A stretch of 64,000 nucleotides of DNA. Source: Streptomyces rugosispiralis. Its GTDB lineage: Bacteria; Actinomycetota; Actinomycetes; Streptomycetales; Streptomycetaceae. The translations under genes and the position numbers were made by a program. Position 1 is the stretch's first letter. Every line of letters begins with the position of its first letter. The stretch is taken from the NCBI RefSeq assembly GCF_024505145.1, contig NZ_JANIAA010000018.1:62001-126000 (forward strand), in the 5' to 3' direction. A model generated the notes under the pieces. The model had not been told where the DNA came from, made no database searches, and worked only from the letters and a program-made list of their open reading frames with translations. Shown piece after piece: positions 37,272 to 45,466 of this stretch.

Positions 37272-38519
37272 ATGAGCGCACCCGACGCCCCCATCGGGCG
37301 CGTCGACCACGGCCGCCTCACCCGTCTCCTCGGCGATCCGGGCTGTGCCTGGCTGCTGGACCGGATACGCCGCCGCATGGAACGCGCCGAGCCGCTTACC
37401 GGCCCGGTCATCCTGACCGCGCCCTCCGACGGTGAGCGAGCCGCCGCCGAGCGCCTGCTGGGCCGAGCCCCCGGCGGCGGGCGCTCGCTGAGCGTCCGGC
37501 TCGACGCCGTCGACACCGTCCTGCGCCGCTCCGGTGTCAGCCCCGACGGCCTCGCCACCGCCGTCATCGCCCTCACCGGACCCGTCACCCTCCTCAGCGA
37601 CGTACGCCGGCGGGAGGCGGACGCCTGGCACGACGCGTACACCCCGCTCACCGGCCTGTGCTCCGAGCGGCCCGAACTGACCGACTGGGGCGAGCACATA
37701 CGCGTGAGCGGCCTCGTCCGCCGCCTCGCACGCGGCCCGGAGACCGCCCGGACCCTGCTCACCTCCACCGCGACGGCGCTGCGGAGCCTGCCCACGGATC
37801 CGGCCGTCTCCCTCCCGGCCTTCGCCGCCCGCACCCTCGGCGATGCCCACGCCCTCGACGACGGCACCCCGCTGGCTACCCTCGTCCACTCCGGCATCCG
37901 CGCCCTGACCGGCTTCCCCGACGGCACCGGAGCCGAGTGGCGCCGCGAAGCATGGGCCTCCGCGGGACTCCTCAAGGACGCCCTGTCCTCTACCGTCCTG
38001 ACCCTGGGCCTGCGCGGCACACCCGCGCTCGACTGGGCCACCGACACCGGGGAACCCGCCATACTCACCCTGCGCCAGCTCACCCGCACCCCTCCCCGCG
38101 CATCGCCCCCTGTGGTGCACGTCTGCGAGAACCCGACCGTGCTCGCCACCGCGGCCGACACCTACGGCCCTGCCTGCCCACCCCTGATCTGCCTCCAGGG
38201 CCAGCCCTCGGCCGCCGCCCTCACCCTCCTGCGCCACCTGCACTCCCACCGGGCGAAGCTGCTCTACCACGGCGACTTCGACTGGGGCGGCATACGCATC
38301 GCCGCCGCCTTGCTCCGGCGCGTCCCCTGGCACCCCTGGCGCTACACCACCGCCGACTACCGCGTCGCCGCCGACAGAAGCCCCATGGCGCCATCCCTGA
38401 CGGGCACACCTGCCACCGCTCCCTGGGACCCGGACCTGCGGGCCGCCCTCAGCGAACTCGGCGTACGCGTCGAGGAGGAAACCGTCCTCGACGATCTCCT
38501 GACCGACCTCGCACCCTGA
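37272..38519 (+). CDS. jetD: Wadjet nuclease JetD (DUF2399 / TIGR02679 type)
   Basis: Topoisomerase VI-like nuclease subunit that cuts closed circular DNA after JetABC activation. The 415-residue protein has a TOPRIM-type C-terminal domain: the catalytic Glu lies in VVHVCENPTVL (Glu286) and the metal-binding aspartates in HGDFDWGGI (334-341). The N-terminal two thirds resemble the TIGR02679 family. I start at the ATG 37272, whose product begins at a family-like position; GTGs at 37230 and 37245 are alternatives. A 67-base gap follows jetC, unlike the overlaps between jetA, B and C. The catalytic residues appear intact. Confidence 0.9.
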   Translation: MSAPDAPIGRVDHGRLTRLLGDPGCAWLLDRIRRRMERAEPLTGPVILTAPSDGERAAAERLLGRAPGGGRSLSVRLDAVDTVLRRSGVSPDGLATAVIALTGPVTLLSDVRRREADAWHDAYTPLTGLCSERPELTDWGEHIRVSGLVRRLARGPETARTLLTSTATALRSLPTDPAVSLPAFAARTLGDAHALDDGTPLATLVHSGIRALTGFPDGTGAEWRREAWASAGLLKDALSSTVLTLGLRGTPALDWATDTGEPAILTLRQLTRTPPRASPPVVHVCENPTVLATAADTYGPACPPLICLQGQPSAAALTLLRHLHSHRAKLLYHGDFDWGGIRIAAALLRRVPWHPWRYTTADYRVAADRSPMAPSLTGTPATAPWDPDLRAALSELGVRVEEETVLDDLLTDLAP

Positions 38520-38541
38520 CAACTCGCGGGATCGCGTGGAG

Positions 38542-38557
38542 TATGCGTAGCAGCATA
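38542..38557. promoter_or_regulatory. Inverted repeat TATGC-N6-GCATA before the antitoxin gene
   Basis: A 5-bp inverted repeat ends 6 bases before the ATG of the RHH antitoxin and abuts its AAGGAG site. RHH antitoxins normally repress their own operon through short palindromes, so this is a candidate operator. Confidence 0.4.
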
Positions 38558-38563
38558 AGGAGC

Positions 38564-38827
38564 ATGTCCGAGCCCACCCAGAAGTACTCGATCACGATGC
38601 CACCCGACATCGCCGAAGCCGCTCGCGCTCGCAGCGGGCCGTCCGGCCTGTCCGCGTACGTCGCCGCGGCCGTGGCCTGCCAGATCGAACGCGACAACCT
38701 CAACGAGCTCATCACGGTCGCCGAGGCCGAACACGGACCGATCACCGACGAGGAGGTCCAAGCGCTCCGGAACCAACTCCAGCAGGCCCGTGGGCAGCAG
38801 GCGCCCGACGGAGCGAACACGGCATGA
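38564..38827 (+). CDS. Ribbon-helix-helix antitoxin (VapB/CopG-like)
   Basis: An 87-residue protein beginning MSEPTQKYSITMPPDIAEAA. The short beta strand followed by two helices (AEAARARSGPSGLSAYVAAA) is the RHH DNA-binding pattern of antitoxins, and the acidic and Gln-rich C-terminus would wrap the toxin. AAGGAG lies just upstream of the ATG. Its stop overlaps the start of a PIN-domain gene by 4 bases, the standard toxin-antitoxin arrangement. It follows the Wadjet operon by 44 bases. Confidence 0.8.
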   Translation: MSEPTQKYSITMPPDIAEAARARSGPSGLSAYVAAAVACQIERDNLNELITVAEAEHGPITDEEVQALRNQLQQARGQQAPDGANTA

Positions 38828-39241
38828 CGCGATCACCCGCCGCCGTACCCGGCGGCACCCTGGTCCTCGACAGCGAGGGAACTCACCAAGGCCGCACTGC
38901 GGGACCGCACGGTCACCGGCTGGTTCGCCCTGGCCCGCGCCGACGACCTCCGGGTGATCACCAGCGCCGCCACCCTCGCGGAAGTCGTCCGCCCCCGGAT
39001 CAACCGGCCAGCCCTGGAGTGGACCCTCTCCCGTGTCGTCGTCGAGCCGGTCACCGACGCCATCGCCCGCCATGCTGCCGCCCTCCTGGCTGACACCGGC
39101 CTGCACGGCCACAAGTACGCCATCGACGCCATGCTCAGCGCCACCGCACTCGCCGCCCCCGGGCCCACCACAGTGCTCACCTCCGACCCCGAGGACATCA
39201 CGGCACTGTGCGGCGGACACGTCACCGTCACCAAGATCTGA
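38824..39241 (+). pseudogene. PIN-domain toxin (VapC-like), frameshifted
   Basis: Starts at the ATG overlapping the antitoxin stop: TLVLDSEG contains the first PIN aspartate. The frame is then lost. Deleting one A near 38881 restores LTKAALRDRTVTGWFALARA and joins it to the downstream frame, which has LAEVVRP (Glu), DAMLSATAL (Asp) and LTSDPEDITAL (Asp), then a stop at 39239-39241. The restored protein would be about 138 residues, normal for a PIN ribonuclease. The toxin is dead as sequenced unless the extra base is an error or is bypassed. Confidence 0.75.
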
Positions 39242-39698
39242 CGGCGCGTTCGTCGCGCGCTGCCGGGCGTACCCAACACGCACGGGGGCGGAAGCGGTGT
39301 GGTTCTTCTCACCGCCCGGTGGCTCTGCCACGGCCGAGCCACCGTAGGCGGCTCCGTGCGCTGCGGTCGGAGCGCAGGTCGGTTACGTGCGCGCTCGAGT
39401 CACCGGCACCGGGACGGTCGTCTGGATCACCAGCTCACCGCCCACCAATGGCTCGGTTTATCCCCATTTGCCGCGTCCCCCGCCGGGGGCACCTTGCATG
39501 AGGTGCCAGCAGACCCCGTCATCAGCCCAGACGCTGAGTGCGGGGTCTTTGCATTGACGCAACCGGATTTGAAGACTCAGTGCGCACGTCACAGCCCCGC
39601 CGGCGGGTCACCGGACCATCCAGGCCGCGAGTCGGCGGGTCGTTGCCATTGATTCCCAAGGCGCGTGGATGGCCGGAGCCCGGAGCGGTTTGGCGCCG
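39242..39698. other. Spacer at the right side of the putative island
   Basis: About 450 bases without a gene. Around 39481-39492 it repeats the last bases of the tRNA-Arg (GCCGGGGGCAC). A GCACCT/AGGTGC hairpin and a terminator-like hairpin follow immediately. Confidence 0.5.
39511..39550 (+). terminator. Terminator-like hairpin AGACCCCG...CGGGGTCT
   Basis: Eight base pairs flank a 22-base loop and are followed by TTGC. It lies 20 bases after the tRNA-3'-end-like sequence and could be the displaced original tRNA terminator or the end of the toxin operon. Confidence 0.5.
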
Positions 39699-40661
39699 TC
39701 AGATGTCCGTGACGGTGGTTTGGGCGGCGGGTGTGGTCACCGCAACGCGCAGCATCCCCTCGGCTGAGGGAACGAGCTGCGCCACCGTTTTGTCCGCTTC
39801 GTGGAGGGCGAACAGGGCAGGGACAGAGGCGTCCGTGGCGACGCGGCGTACGGTCCAGTTGGCGCTCTCGAGGTACGCCTGCGCCCGTCCGATCGCGTCG
39901 GCCGCTTCCTCGGCGGTGAGCGGGTCGGTAGACCAGTCGTGGTGGAGCCAGGTGCCGTCGGCATCCTGAACGGTACGCACGCCGTCGCCCTCGCCCCGTG
40001 GGGTGTGCCTGACCCGCAGCGCGTCGTAGATCCGGCTGGAGTGGTCGAGGGCACGGCGCACACCAGGGTCGTCAGCGGCCGGAGCCGAGTGCAGAGCCGT
40101 GTTGTCAGCCTTGGACGCCGAGTCACCAGCAGGGGCGAAGCAGGGCGATGTCACCCCGATGGAAGCGAGGCCCTCCCCCTTGGCCCGGTCCACGACCCCG
40201 GTGACGGCGTCCATCCAGAAGTCATCGGGTTCGGTACGCATGTTGACCGTTGGAAAGGGCTTGGACCAGTCCTCATCGGAGTCCTGGAACTTATAGCCCT
40301 GCTTCACCCAGGCGTCCCGGGCCTGGCGCACGAGCTTTTTGGCCGCAGAGCCCGGGACGCCCGTAAGGTCGTAGCTGAGGCTGAGCTGTAGCCGACCATC
40401 AGAACCGCGACCATCGTCGGCGACGCAGGGACCCACGGGCACGGGGCCGCTTCGCTTGAGGGTCGGCTTGGGCGACATGTCGGCGACGGCCTGCTGAATG
40501 ATCTCTTCCGCGCGCTTGGTGGCCTGCTCTTCGTCCATGGTGACCTGCTTCGATGTCGCTTTGCCGTGCTTACCCTGCCCGTCCTGCTCCGATCCACACG
40601 CTGCCGTCGCGAGCGCTGTGGCCAGCAGGGTGACCGCCACCATCATGGTGCGTAGCTTCAC
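39699..40661 (-). CDS. Predicted lipoprotein, last gene of a DUF1023 operon
   Basis: A 320-residue protein with a basic start, a hydrophobic stretch (MMVAVTLLATALATAAC) and a Cys at the lipobox position followed by GSEQDGQGKHG, so it is likely exported and lipid-anchored. The rest shows no domain I recognise; it has two more cysteines (PVGPC and SPCFAP) and ends with mixed beta/alpha sequence. The GTG start (40659-40661) has GGAGG upstream and overlaps the hydrolase stop by 4 bases. That tight coupling suggests it works with, or protects against, the hydrolase. Confidence 0.75.
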   Translation of the reverse strand: MKLRTMMVAVTLLATALATAACGSEQDGQGKHGKATSKQVTMDEEQATKRAEEIIQQAVADMSPKPTLKRSGPVPVGPCVADDGRGSDGRLQLSLSYDLTGVPGSAAKKLVRQARDAWVKQGYKFQDSDEDWSKPFPTVNMRTEPDDFWMDAVTGVVDRAKGEGLASIGVTSPCFAPAGDSASKADNTALHSAPAADDPGVRRALDHSSRIYDALRVRHTPRGEGDGVRTVQDADGTWLHHDWSTDPLTAEEAADAIGRAQAYLESANWTVRRVATDASVPALFALHEADKTVAQLVPSAEGMLRVAVTTPAAQTTVTDI

Positions 40662-42478
40662 GGTCGTCCTCCGGTAACGATCTCGGCCATGTGGTCGAGG
40701 GATTCCCCCTCCCAATACTGGGAGTGAGCGGGCATGAGTCCGTCCGAGCCAGGAGGCTTTCCGTCGGCGACCTTGAACGTCTGGCCGCCGAAGTTGTCGG
40801 TCGTAGGGTCAGTCCCATGAACGATCGTGTGATCGTCGAAAAGTCGCACGTATTCCATCGGATTCAAAGGCGCCAGGAATCCCGCTTTGGGAGGTGCAAG
40901 GTTGATCAAGTCGTTTTTCGCGGTGGCAGCCCACATGTGGTCCCTGGGAATGTTCAGGTCATCGGCATGCTTGACCCCCATGCCCGGGCTGCCAACGGCG
41001 ATCGCGTTGTCCACTGGCACGTCGGGGTGGTCTCGCATGGTCTCTCCGGCCACCAGGCTGCCATAACTGTGACCCACGAGCGTCGAGTTCACATGTCCGC
41101 CGTGGGCCGTATCGATACCGGTCAGGAAGTCATTCAGGGGCTGACGGGCGTGGTCGGCGTACTTGGTGTCCGATGCCTCTCCCATGATGCTCTGGGGCGC
41201 GTCGTAACCCAGCCAGAGGATCGACGCCGTCGAGTGATGCCGATCCGCGCGTTCTGCCTGCCTCTGGAGGAGCTCCGCCCTGCGGATATCACCGTCGACA
41301 GAACTCAGCTTGGCGAAGGTTCCCGGCACGTATGTGGCCACGTTGTCCGCCGTGTCGGGGTTGCCTATGGAAACGATGGCGTGCCCACGATTCTTGTTGT
41401 CGATGCCTAGGAGATAGGGGCGGTTGCCCTCACCGGTGTAGGAATCGAAGCGACTCTGGATGGTGTCCATGCCGTCGATACGGCCCTGGATCTCCTTGCG
41501 TTTCGCGTCCCACCTCTTCCACTCCTCCGTCGGCACCTGCACGTTCTTCATAGTGGTGCCCGTCATCGGGTTGAGGTACGGCTCGTAGTGCTTCGGCTCC
41601 TTCTTCAGCCAATCATCGAGCTGTCCCTGTGCGGCGCCGCGGGTTTCGGCGAGCACGAGCTGGTTCGCCTCACTGCGTACGGCGGCTGGGAGTCCGTCCA
41701 TCCGGCCGACCGAGTCGGGGTGCATGGTGATGTACTCGGCCCGCTGCTCCTCGCTGAGGCCCTTCCACCACGAGGCGTTCTCCTTGGGAGTGCCGTGCTT
41801 CGGCGGGTCCTTGATCAAGTCCAAGTAATCCTTGGCGGCCTTGTTCACCCCGCCGGTGTCGGACTTCACATCGACCCAATCACGGCCCGAAACGACCAGA
41901 TCGTCGTCGGCCTTCAGCGCTCGCAGTTTCGGCGCCCACTTCTCGTCCGCCTCCGTGGCTTCCTCCAGCGCATGCGCGATGCGGTTGGCGATGGCCTGGG
42001 CGATCCTGAAGTTCGGATTGGGGTCAAAGTTTGCCGCCTGCCGGTCGACCGCTGACGCCGTCGGGTCCGTGACACCGTCGGCCTTGCCGCCCTCGGGCTT
42101 CTTGCCCTCGCTCTCCTTGCCGGCCACCGGATAGCTGACCGACCCATCGGAGTTCACCGTGAACTTGTGAGACCCGGCATCCTCCAATGCCGCATCCAGC
42201 TTTTTCTTCGCCGTGTCCACATCGAAGGCGAAACCGTTCAGTGCCGTCCTGATCAGCCCGCATTCCACCTGTGTGTAGTGGAAGTTCTGCGACAGCTGCC
42301 GTAACTGTCCCTGCGCCGCCGCCAGAGCTTCCCCTTTCAGGGAATTCCGCATCTCGACCGCGATCTGGTTGTCGATATGGTCTTTGGCCGCTGATGCCAT
42401 GTTCCCCATCGCGCGATACCCGTCGGCAGCGTCTTCGAACTCCGATGGCTTGAGCGCCTTGAGCGTCTTGAAGTCCAT
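40658..42478 (-). CDS. DUF1023 alpha/beta hydrolase with WXG-like N-terminal region
   Basis: The 606-residue protein has a helical N-terminal third (FKTLKALKPSEFEDAADGYR) resembling WXG/ESX-type exported proteins. A middle segment with ENASWWKGLSEEQRAEYI is typical of this family, and the C-terminal alpha/beta hydrolase domain has the nucleophile elbow VGHSYGS (Ser471). No Sec signal peptide is visible, which fits export by type VII secretion. The substrate is unknown; an esterase or lipase is likely. It starts 7 bases after the small upstream gene and overlaps the lipoprotein gene. Confidence 0.85.
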   Translation of the reverse strand: MDFKTLKALKPSEFEDAADGYRAMGNMASAAKDHIDNQIAVEMRNSLKGEALAAAQGQLRQLSQNFHYTQVECGLIRTALNGFAFDVDTAKKKLDAALEDAGSHKFTVNSDGSVSYPVAGKESEGKKPEGGKADGVTDPTASAVDRQAANFDPNPNFRIAQAIANRIAHALEEATEADEKWAPKLRALKADDDLVVSGRDWVDVKSDTGGVNKAAKDYLDLIKDPPKHGTPKENASWWKGLSEEQRAEYITMHPDSVGRMDGLPAAVRSEANQLVLAETRGAAQGQLDDWLKKEPKHYEPYLNPMTGTTMKNVQVPTEEWKRWDAKRKEIQGRIDGMDTIQSRFDSYTGEGNRPYLLGIDNKNRGHAIVSIGNPDTADNVATYVPGTFAKLSSVDGDIRRAELLQRQAERADRHHSTASILWLGYDAPQSIMGEASDTKYADHARQPLNDFLTGIDTAHGGHVNSTLVGHSYGSLVAGETMRDHPDVPVDNAIAVGSPGMGVKHADDLNIPRDHMWAATAKNDLINLAPPKAGFLAPLNPMEYVRLFDDHTIVHGTDPTTDNFGGQTFKVADGKPPGSDGLMPAHSQYWEGESLDHMAEIVTGGRP

Positions 42479-42485
42479 GCCCGTC

Positions 42486-42920
42486 TCACCCGTGCCCGGT
42501 CCGGCCGCCGACCGCGGGCGTGTCCTCGTACTTGGTCTTCAGCTTGTCGACCTCGTCCTTGACCGCTTGGTCGATGTTCGCGTGGTCGTGCCCCGTCTGC
42601 TCCATCGCCTTCCTGAGCTCACCGCACCGCTTGCTCACGTCCTTGGCATAGCGCTTCCAGGAGTCAAGGACCGCCTGCTGGGCGGCAGCAGTCTGGCACC
42701 CCGCGTCCTTGCCCAACCCTTTCTGCCCCTCATCGAGCTTCGTCAGCGCCTTGCGAATGCCCTCACGTAATGACCCGACGCCCTCACCCGCCCTGCGCCA
42801 CGCCGCCTGGCTGGATTTCAGGTCCCCCGCTCCGCCCGTTGACTCCGTCTCGGCACTGTCCAGCCTCATCCGCCCCGCGGCATTCTGCTTGAGCTGGGTC
42901 CACTCTTGCGCGAACGTCAC
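42486..42920 (-). CDS. Small WXG100-like helical protein
   Basis: A 144-residue, almost entirely helical protein with the sequence MTFAQEWTQLKQNAAGRMRL and a long Gln/Lys/Glu-rich second half. A Trp followed by ARG-type residues (AAWRRAGEGVGSL) sits near the middle, but a strict WXG motif is absent. It starts at a GTG behind GGGAGGGG and is the first gene of the operon with the DUF1023 hydrolase. The likely role is an ESX-like export partner or chaperone; this is inference from size, fold and position. Confidence 0.6.
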   Translation of the reverse strand: MTFAQEWTQLKQNAAGRMRLDSAETESTGGAGDLKSSQAAWRRAGEGVGSLREGIRKALTKLDEGQKGLGKDAGCQTAAAQQAVLDSWKRYAKDVSKRCGELRKAMEQTGHDHANIDQAVKDEVDKLKTKYEDTPAVGGRTGHG

Positions 42921-43062
42921 TCCGCTGCCCCTCCCCGATTCAGTCGGTGAAGTAACTTATTGTGGCGTACTTTTGGGACGCCACGCAGGCGGGGATGTAT
43001 GCCGTTGTCTTGTCTGATACGGGATGTCAGGCTGGCCGCTGACGGCGGCCATGTGACAACCC

Positions 43063-43956
43063 CTAGCCCGCGGGTGTCCCGAGCAAATGCCGCATCGACT
43101 CCGCCGCGCGGACTGCCGCGTCGGCGCAGCAGTTGTTGAACAGGGCGTGGACCTCGTCGGCCTGTTCGGCCATTTCGTGGAGGCGGGGGATCCACTCCCT
43201 CAGTTCCTCCGTGGCGTAGGTGTGGCGAAAGCGCTCCTCCTTGGTGCCGGTGCCCCAGGCGTCGTTGCGGCCGTGGAAGCGGGCCACGGCCAGGCGGGGT
43301 GAGGCGACTGGGGTGACCGGGGGTATGGAGGTGGGCAGTTTCTGGGTCATGTCCACCGCCACGGCGGACATGCCCCAGTCCCTCAGCGCCGCCTCGGTGT
43401 TGGCCCGCTCGCCCTCCTGCCACCAGGCGGGGTGCCGGAACTCCACGGCGACGGGCCAGCCCTCCGTGCGCTGCGCGCATTGGGCGAGGAACGCCTTTGA
43501 CTGTGCCTCGCCGGGGGTGAACCAGGGCGGGAACTGGAAGAGCAGGGTGCCGAGCCGTCCTGACCTCTTCAGGGGTTCCAACGCTCCGCTGAAGCGCTGC
43601 CATACCTCGTCGAGCAGCTCCGGATCGATGTCCGCGGGCCTCGGGTGTCCGGCCCTTCGTCCGGTCAGTGTGCCGCGCAGATCCCCAGGTAGAGCCTTCG
43701 GGCTTGTCGGGTGGCCAGTGAGGAGGGAGAACGCCTTGACGTCGAAGCGGAAGCCGTCCGGGGTGCGCTCGGTCCACAGGGTGCTGTTGCGGGCGCTGGG
43801 CAGGGAGTAGTACGTGGCGTCGACCTCCACCACCGGGAATTGGGCGGCGTAGTGCCGCAGTCTTCCCTCCGCGTCGCGCAGCCCCGGTGGGTACCAGCCG
43901 CTGGACACCAGAGCGCGGTCCGTCCATGAACACGTGCCGACCAGAATCTTGCCCAT
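43063..43956 (-). CDS. DUF72 family protein
   Basis: A 297-residue TIM-barrel-like protein of the YecE/DUF72 family, whose function is unknown. Recognisable segments are GTCSWTDRALVSSGWYPPG at the N-terminus, VVEVDATYYSLPSA, FRFDVKAFSLLTGHPT, LLFQFPPWF and VHALFNNCCADAAV near the end. The ATG at 43954-43956 is preferred over an upstream in-frame ATG because the conserved block begins at MGKILVGTCSW. It is divergent from the secreted LPMO, with a 160-base intergenic region. Confidence 0.9.
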   Translation of the reverse strand: MGKILVGTCSWTDRALVSSGWYPPGLRDAEGRLRHYAAQFPVVEVDATYYSLPSARNSTLWTERTPDGFRFDVKAFSLLTGHPTSPKALPGDLRGTLTGRRAGHPRPADIDPELLDEVWQRFSGALEPLKRSGRLGTLLFQFPPWFTPGEAQSKAFLAQCAQRTEGWPVAVEFRHPAWWQEGERANTEAALRDWGMSAVAVDMTQKLPTSIPPVTPVASPRLAVARFHGRNDAWGTGTKEERFRHTYATEELREWIPRLHEMAEQADEVHALFNNCCADAAVRAAESMRHLLGTPAG

Positions 43957-44059
43957 GCTCTGCCGACTACCCCTGGTCGGGGTGGGTGCCAAAAGTTCCT
44001 TTCGGTACGTGGCCCGCAGCCCTACGTTTCGGGGACTTCCTCTTGGGGAACCGCCAGGT

Positions 44060-44073
44060 TGGGAGCGCTCCCA
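44060..44073. promoter_or_regulatory. CebR-type operator TGGGAGCGCTCCCA
   Basis: This perfect 14-bp palindrome equals the known binding site of CebR, the LacI-family repressor of cellobiose and cellulose utilisation in streptomycetes. It lies 45 bases before the LPMO start codon, a position suited to repression. A second partial TCCCA half follows at 44081-44085. Confidence 0.8.
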
Positions 44074-44117
44074 CTCGCTCTCCCACTCCCCCTAGGACGA
44101 TGGAGGAAGATCGCGAA

Positions 44118-44786
44118 ATGATTTGTCATGAACGCGGCAGTTCCTTACGTTGGGCATCTCGCGCCCTCGGCCTGCTGGCCGCGGCGCTGCTGTGCCTGAT
44201 CCCGTGGTCCACCACCGCGAGCGCCCATGGATCCGTCGTCGACCCCGCGTCCCGCAACTACGGCTGCTGGCTGCGCTGGGGAGGCGACTTCCAGAACCCG
44301 GAGATGGCGCGGTTGGACCCCATGTGCTGGCAGGCGTGGCAGGACAACCCGAACGCCATGTGGAACTGGAACGGGCTGTACCGCAACGGCTCGGCCGGCA
44401 ACTTCCCGGCGGCGATCCCGGACGGGCAGCTGTGCAGTGGTGGCCACACCGAGGGCGGCCGCTACAACTCGCTGGACAAGCCGGGCGCCTGGCAGACGAC
44501 GAAGATCGGCGGCAAGTTCACCGTCAAGCTGTACGACCAGGCCAGCCACGGCGCGGACTACTTCAAGGTGTACGTGTCCCGCCAGGGGTACGACCCCACC
44601 ACCCAGCCGCTCAAGTGGAGTGACCTGCAACTGGTCACCACGACCGGCAAGTACGCCCCCAGCCAGAACTACTCGATCGACGTCAGCACCTCCGGCTACA
44701 CCGGCCGCCACGTCGTCTACACCATCTGGCAGGCCTCGCACATGGACCAGACGTACTTCCTGTGCAGTGACGTGAACTTCGGCTGA
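44118..44786 (+). CDS. Secreted lytic polysaccharide monooxygenase (AA10)
   Basis: Copper enzyme that oxidatively cleaves crystalline polysaccharides outside the cell. The 222-residue precursor has a signal peptide (SLRWASRALGLLAAALLCL) cut after ASA, leaving His37 as the mature N-terminus. With His144 in YDQASHGADYF it forms the histidine brace. HGSVVDPASRNYGCWLRWG and the ending QASHMDQTYFLCSDVNFG match single-domain Streptomyces AA10 enzymes that, from memory, are mostly chitin-active. The CebR box upstream instead points to induction by cello-oligosaccharides. No carbohydrate-binding module is attached. Confidence 0.93.
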   Translation: MICHERGSSLRWASRALGLLAAALLCLIPWSTTASAHGSVVDPASRNYGCWLRWGGDFQNPEMARLDPMCWQAWQDNPNAMWNWNGLYRNGSAGNFPAAIPDGQLCSGGHTEGGRYNSLDKPGAWQTTKIGGKFTVKLYDQASHGADYFKVYVSRQGYDPTTQPLKWSDLQLVTTTGKYAPSQNYSIDVSTSGYTGRHVVYTIWQASHMDQTYFLCSDVNFG

Positions 44787-44820
44787 GCGGCACCCCACGG
44801 CTCAGGCACCCGCACCACGG

Positions 44821-44849
44821 CCCCGCCGGATATTGACCCTCCGGCGGGG
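44821..44849. terminator. Bidirectional hairpin after the LPMO gene
   Basis: CCCCGCCGG and CCGGCGGGG pair around an 11-base loop between two convergent genes. Plus-strand readout continues with TTACTT. Confidence 0.75.
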
Positions 44850-45465
44850 TTACTTCGTATGGGGCGACTGCCGTGCGACGTAGTTCATGTGCTGCAGATG
44901 GCCCACCTGGATCCACTTCTCGGCGTTGCCCGAGCCGACCGAGCCGTCGCCGTAGGCGCAGGTGTGCAGCCAGCGTTCACCGTCGCTGGAGGTGGCGTCC
45001 TCGATGCCGCGGAAGGCGTCGTACGTCACTATGCGCCGGGCCATGGCACGAACGCGGTCGGCACGGTCGGGGCCTCTGAGGGGCGCCCGAACGATGAGGA
45101 AGTCGTGCGGTGCGGTGTAGCGAAGCAGACCGTAAGGGGGGCCGTAGGGGCGGGCGGAGATGTTGGCGCTGTGCGCGTGTTCCACGGAGTAGTCGCCGTA
45201 GAGCAGCGGGGCCGGGAGTTCGGGGCGGGCGGCGCGGACCGTTTGGTGGACCTGCCGGTCGTGGCGTTCCGCGATGCGCGTCGGTCGCACCTCCAGGTGC
45301 TCGCGGTCGCGGGGGAAGGCCCCCGCCGTGAGGACGACCGTGCGCCAGGGAACCAGGGCACCGAGGACGTCGATACCGACAAGGGCGAGCTTGGTCGCTT
45401 CGACGGCATCCGTGACCATGCCGACGTCCAGGATGAGGTCGAGCTGGGCCGGGGGGAGGCAGATG
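44850..45465 (-). pseudogene. Beta-family protein, 5' truncated
   Basis: The open frame resembles the C-terminal half of the beta family (T4-type beta protein, about 350 residues). Features are DLILDVGMVTDAVEATKLAL, PWRTVVLTAGAFPRD, LLYGDYSVEHA, the GLLRYTAPHDFLIVRAP strand and the HLQHMNYVARQ ending. No family-like sequence remains upstream of about 45465, where plus-strand DUF6879 sequence begins, so the N-terminal half is lost. The ATG at 45417-45419 lies inside the conserved part and would give at most a 189-residue remnant. Confidence 0.6.
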
Positions 45466-45466
45466 C

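Noticed and set aside
39460..39500. A second tRNA gene at the GCCGGGGGCAC sequence
   Set aside because: No T arm or anticodon arm lies upstream; only the last bases of the acceptor stem are matched.
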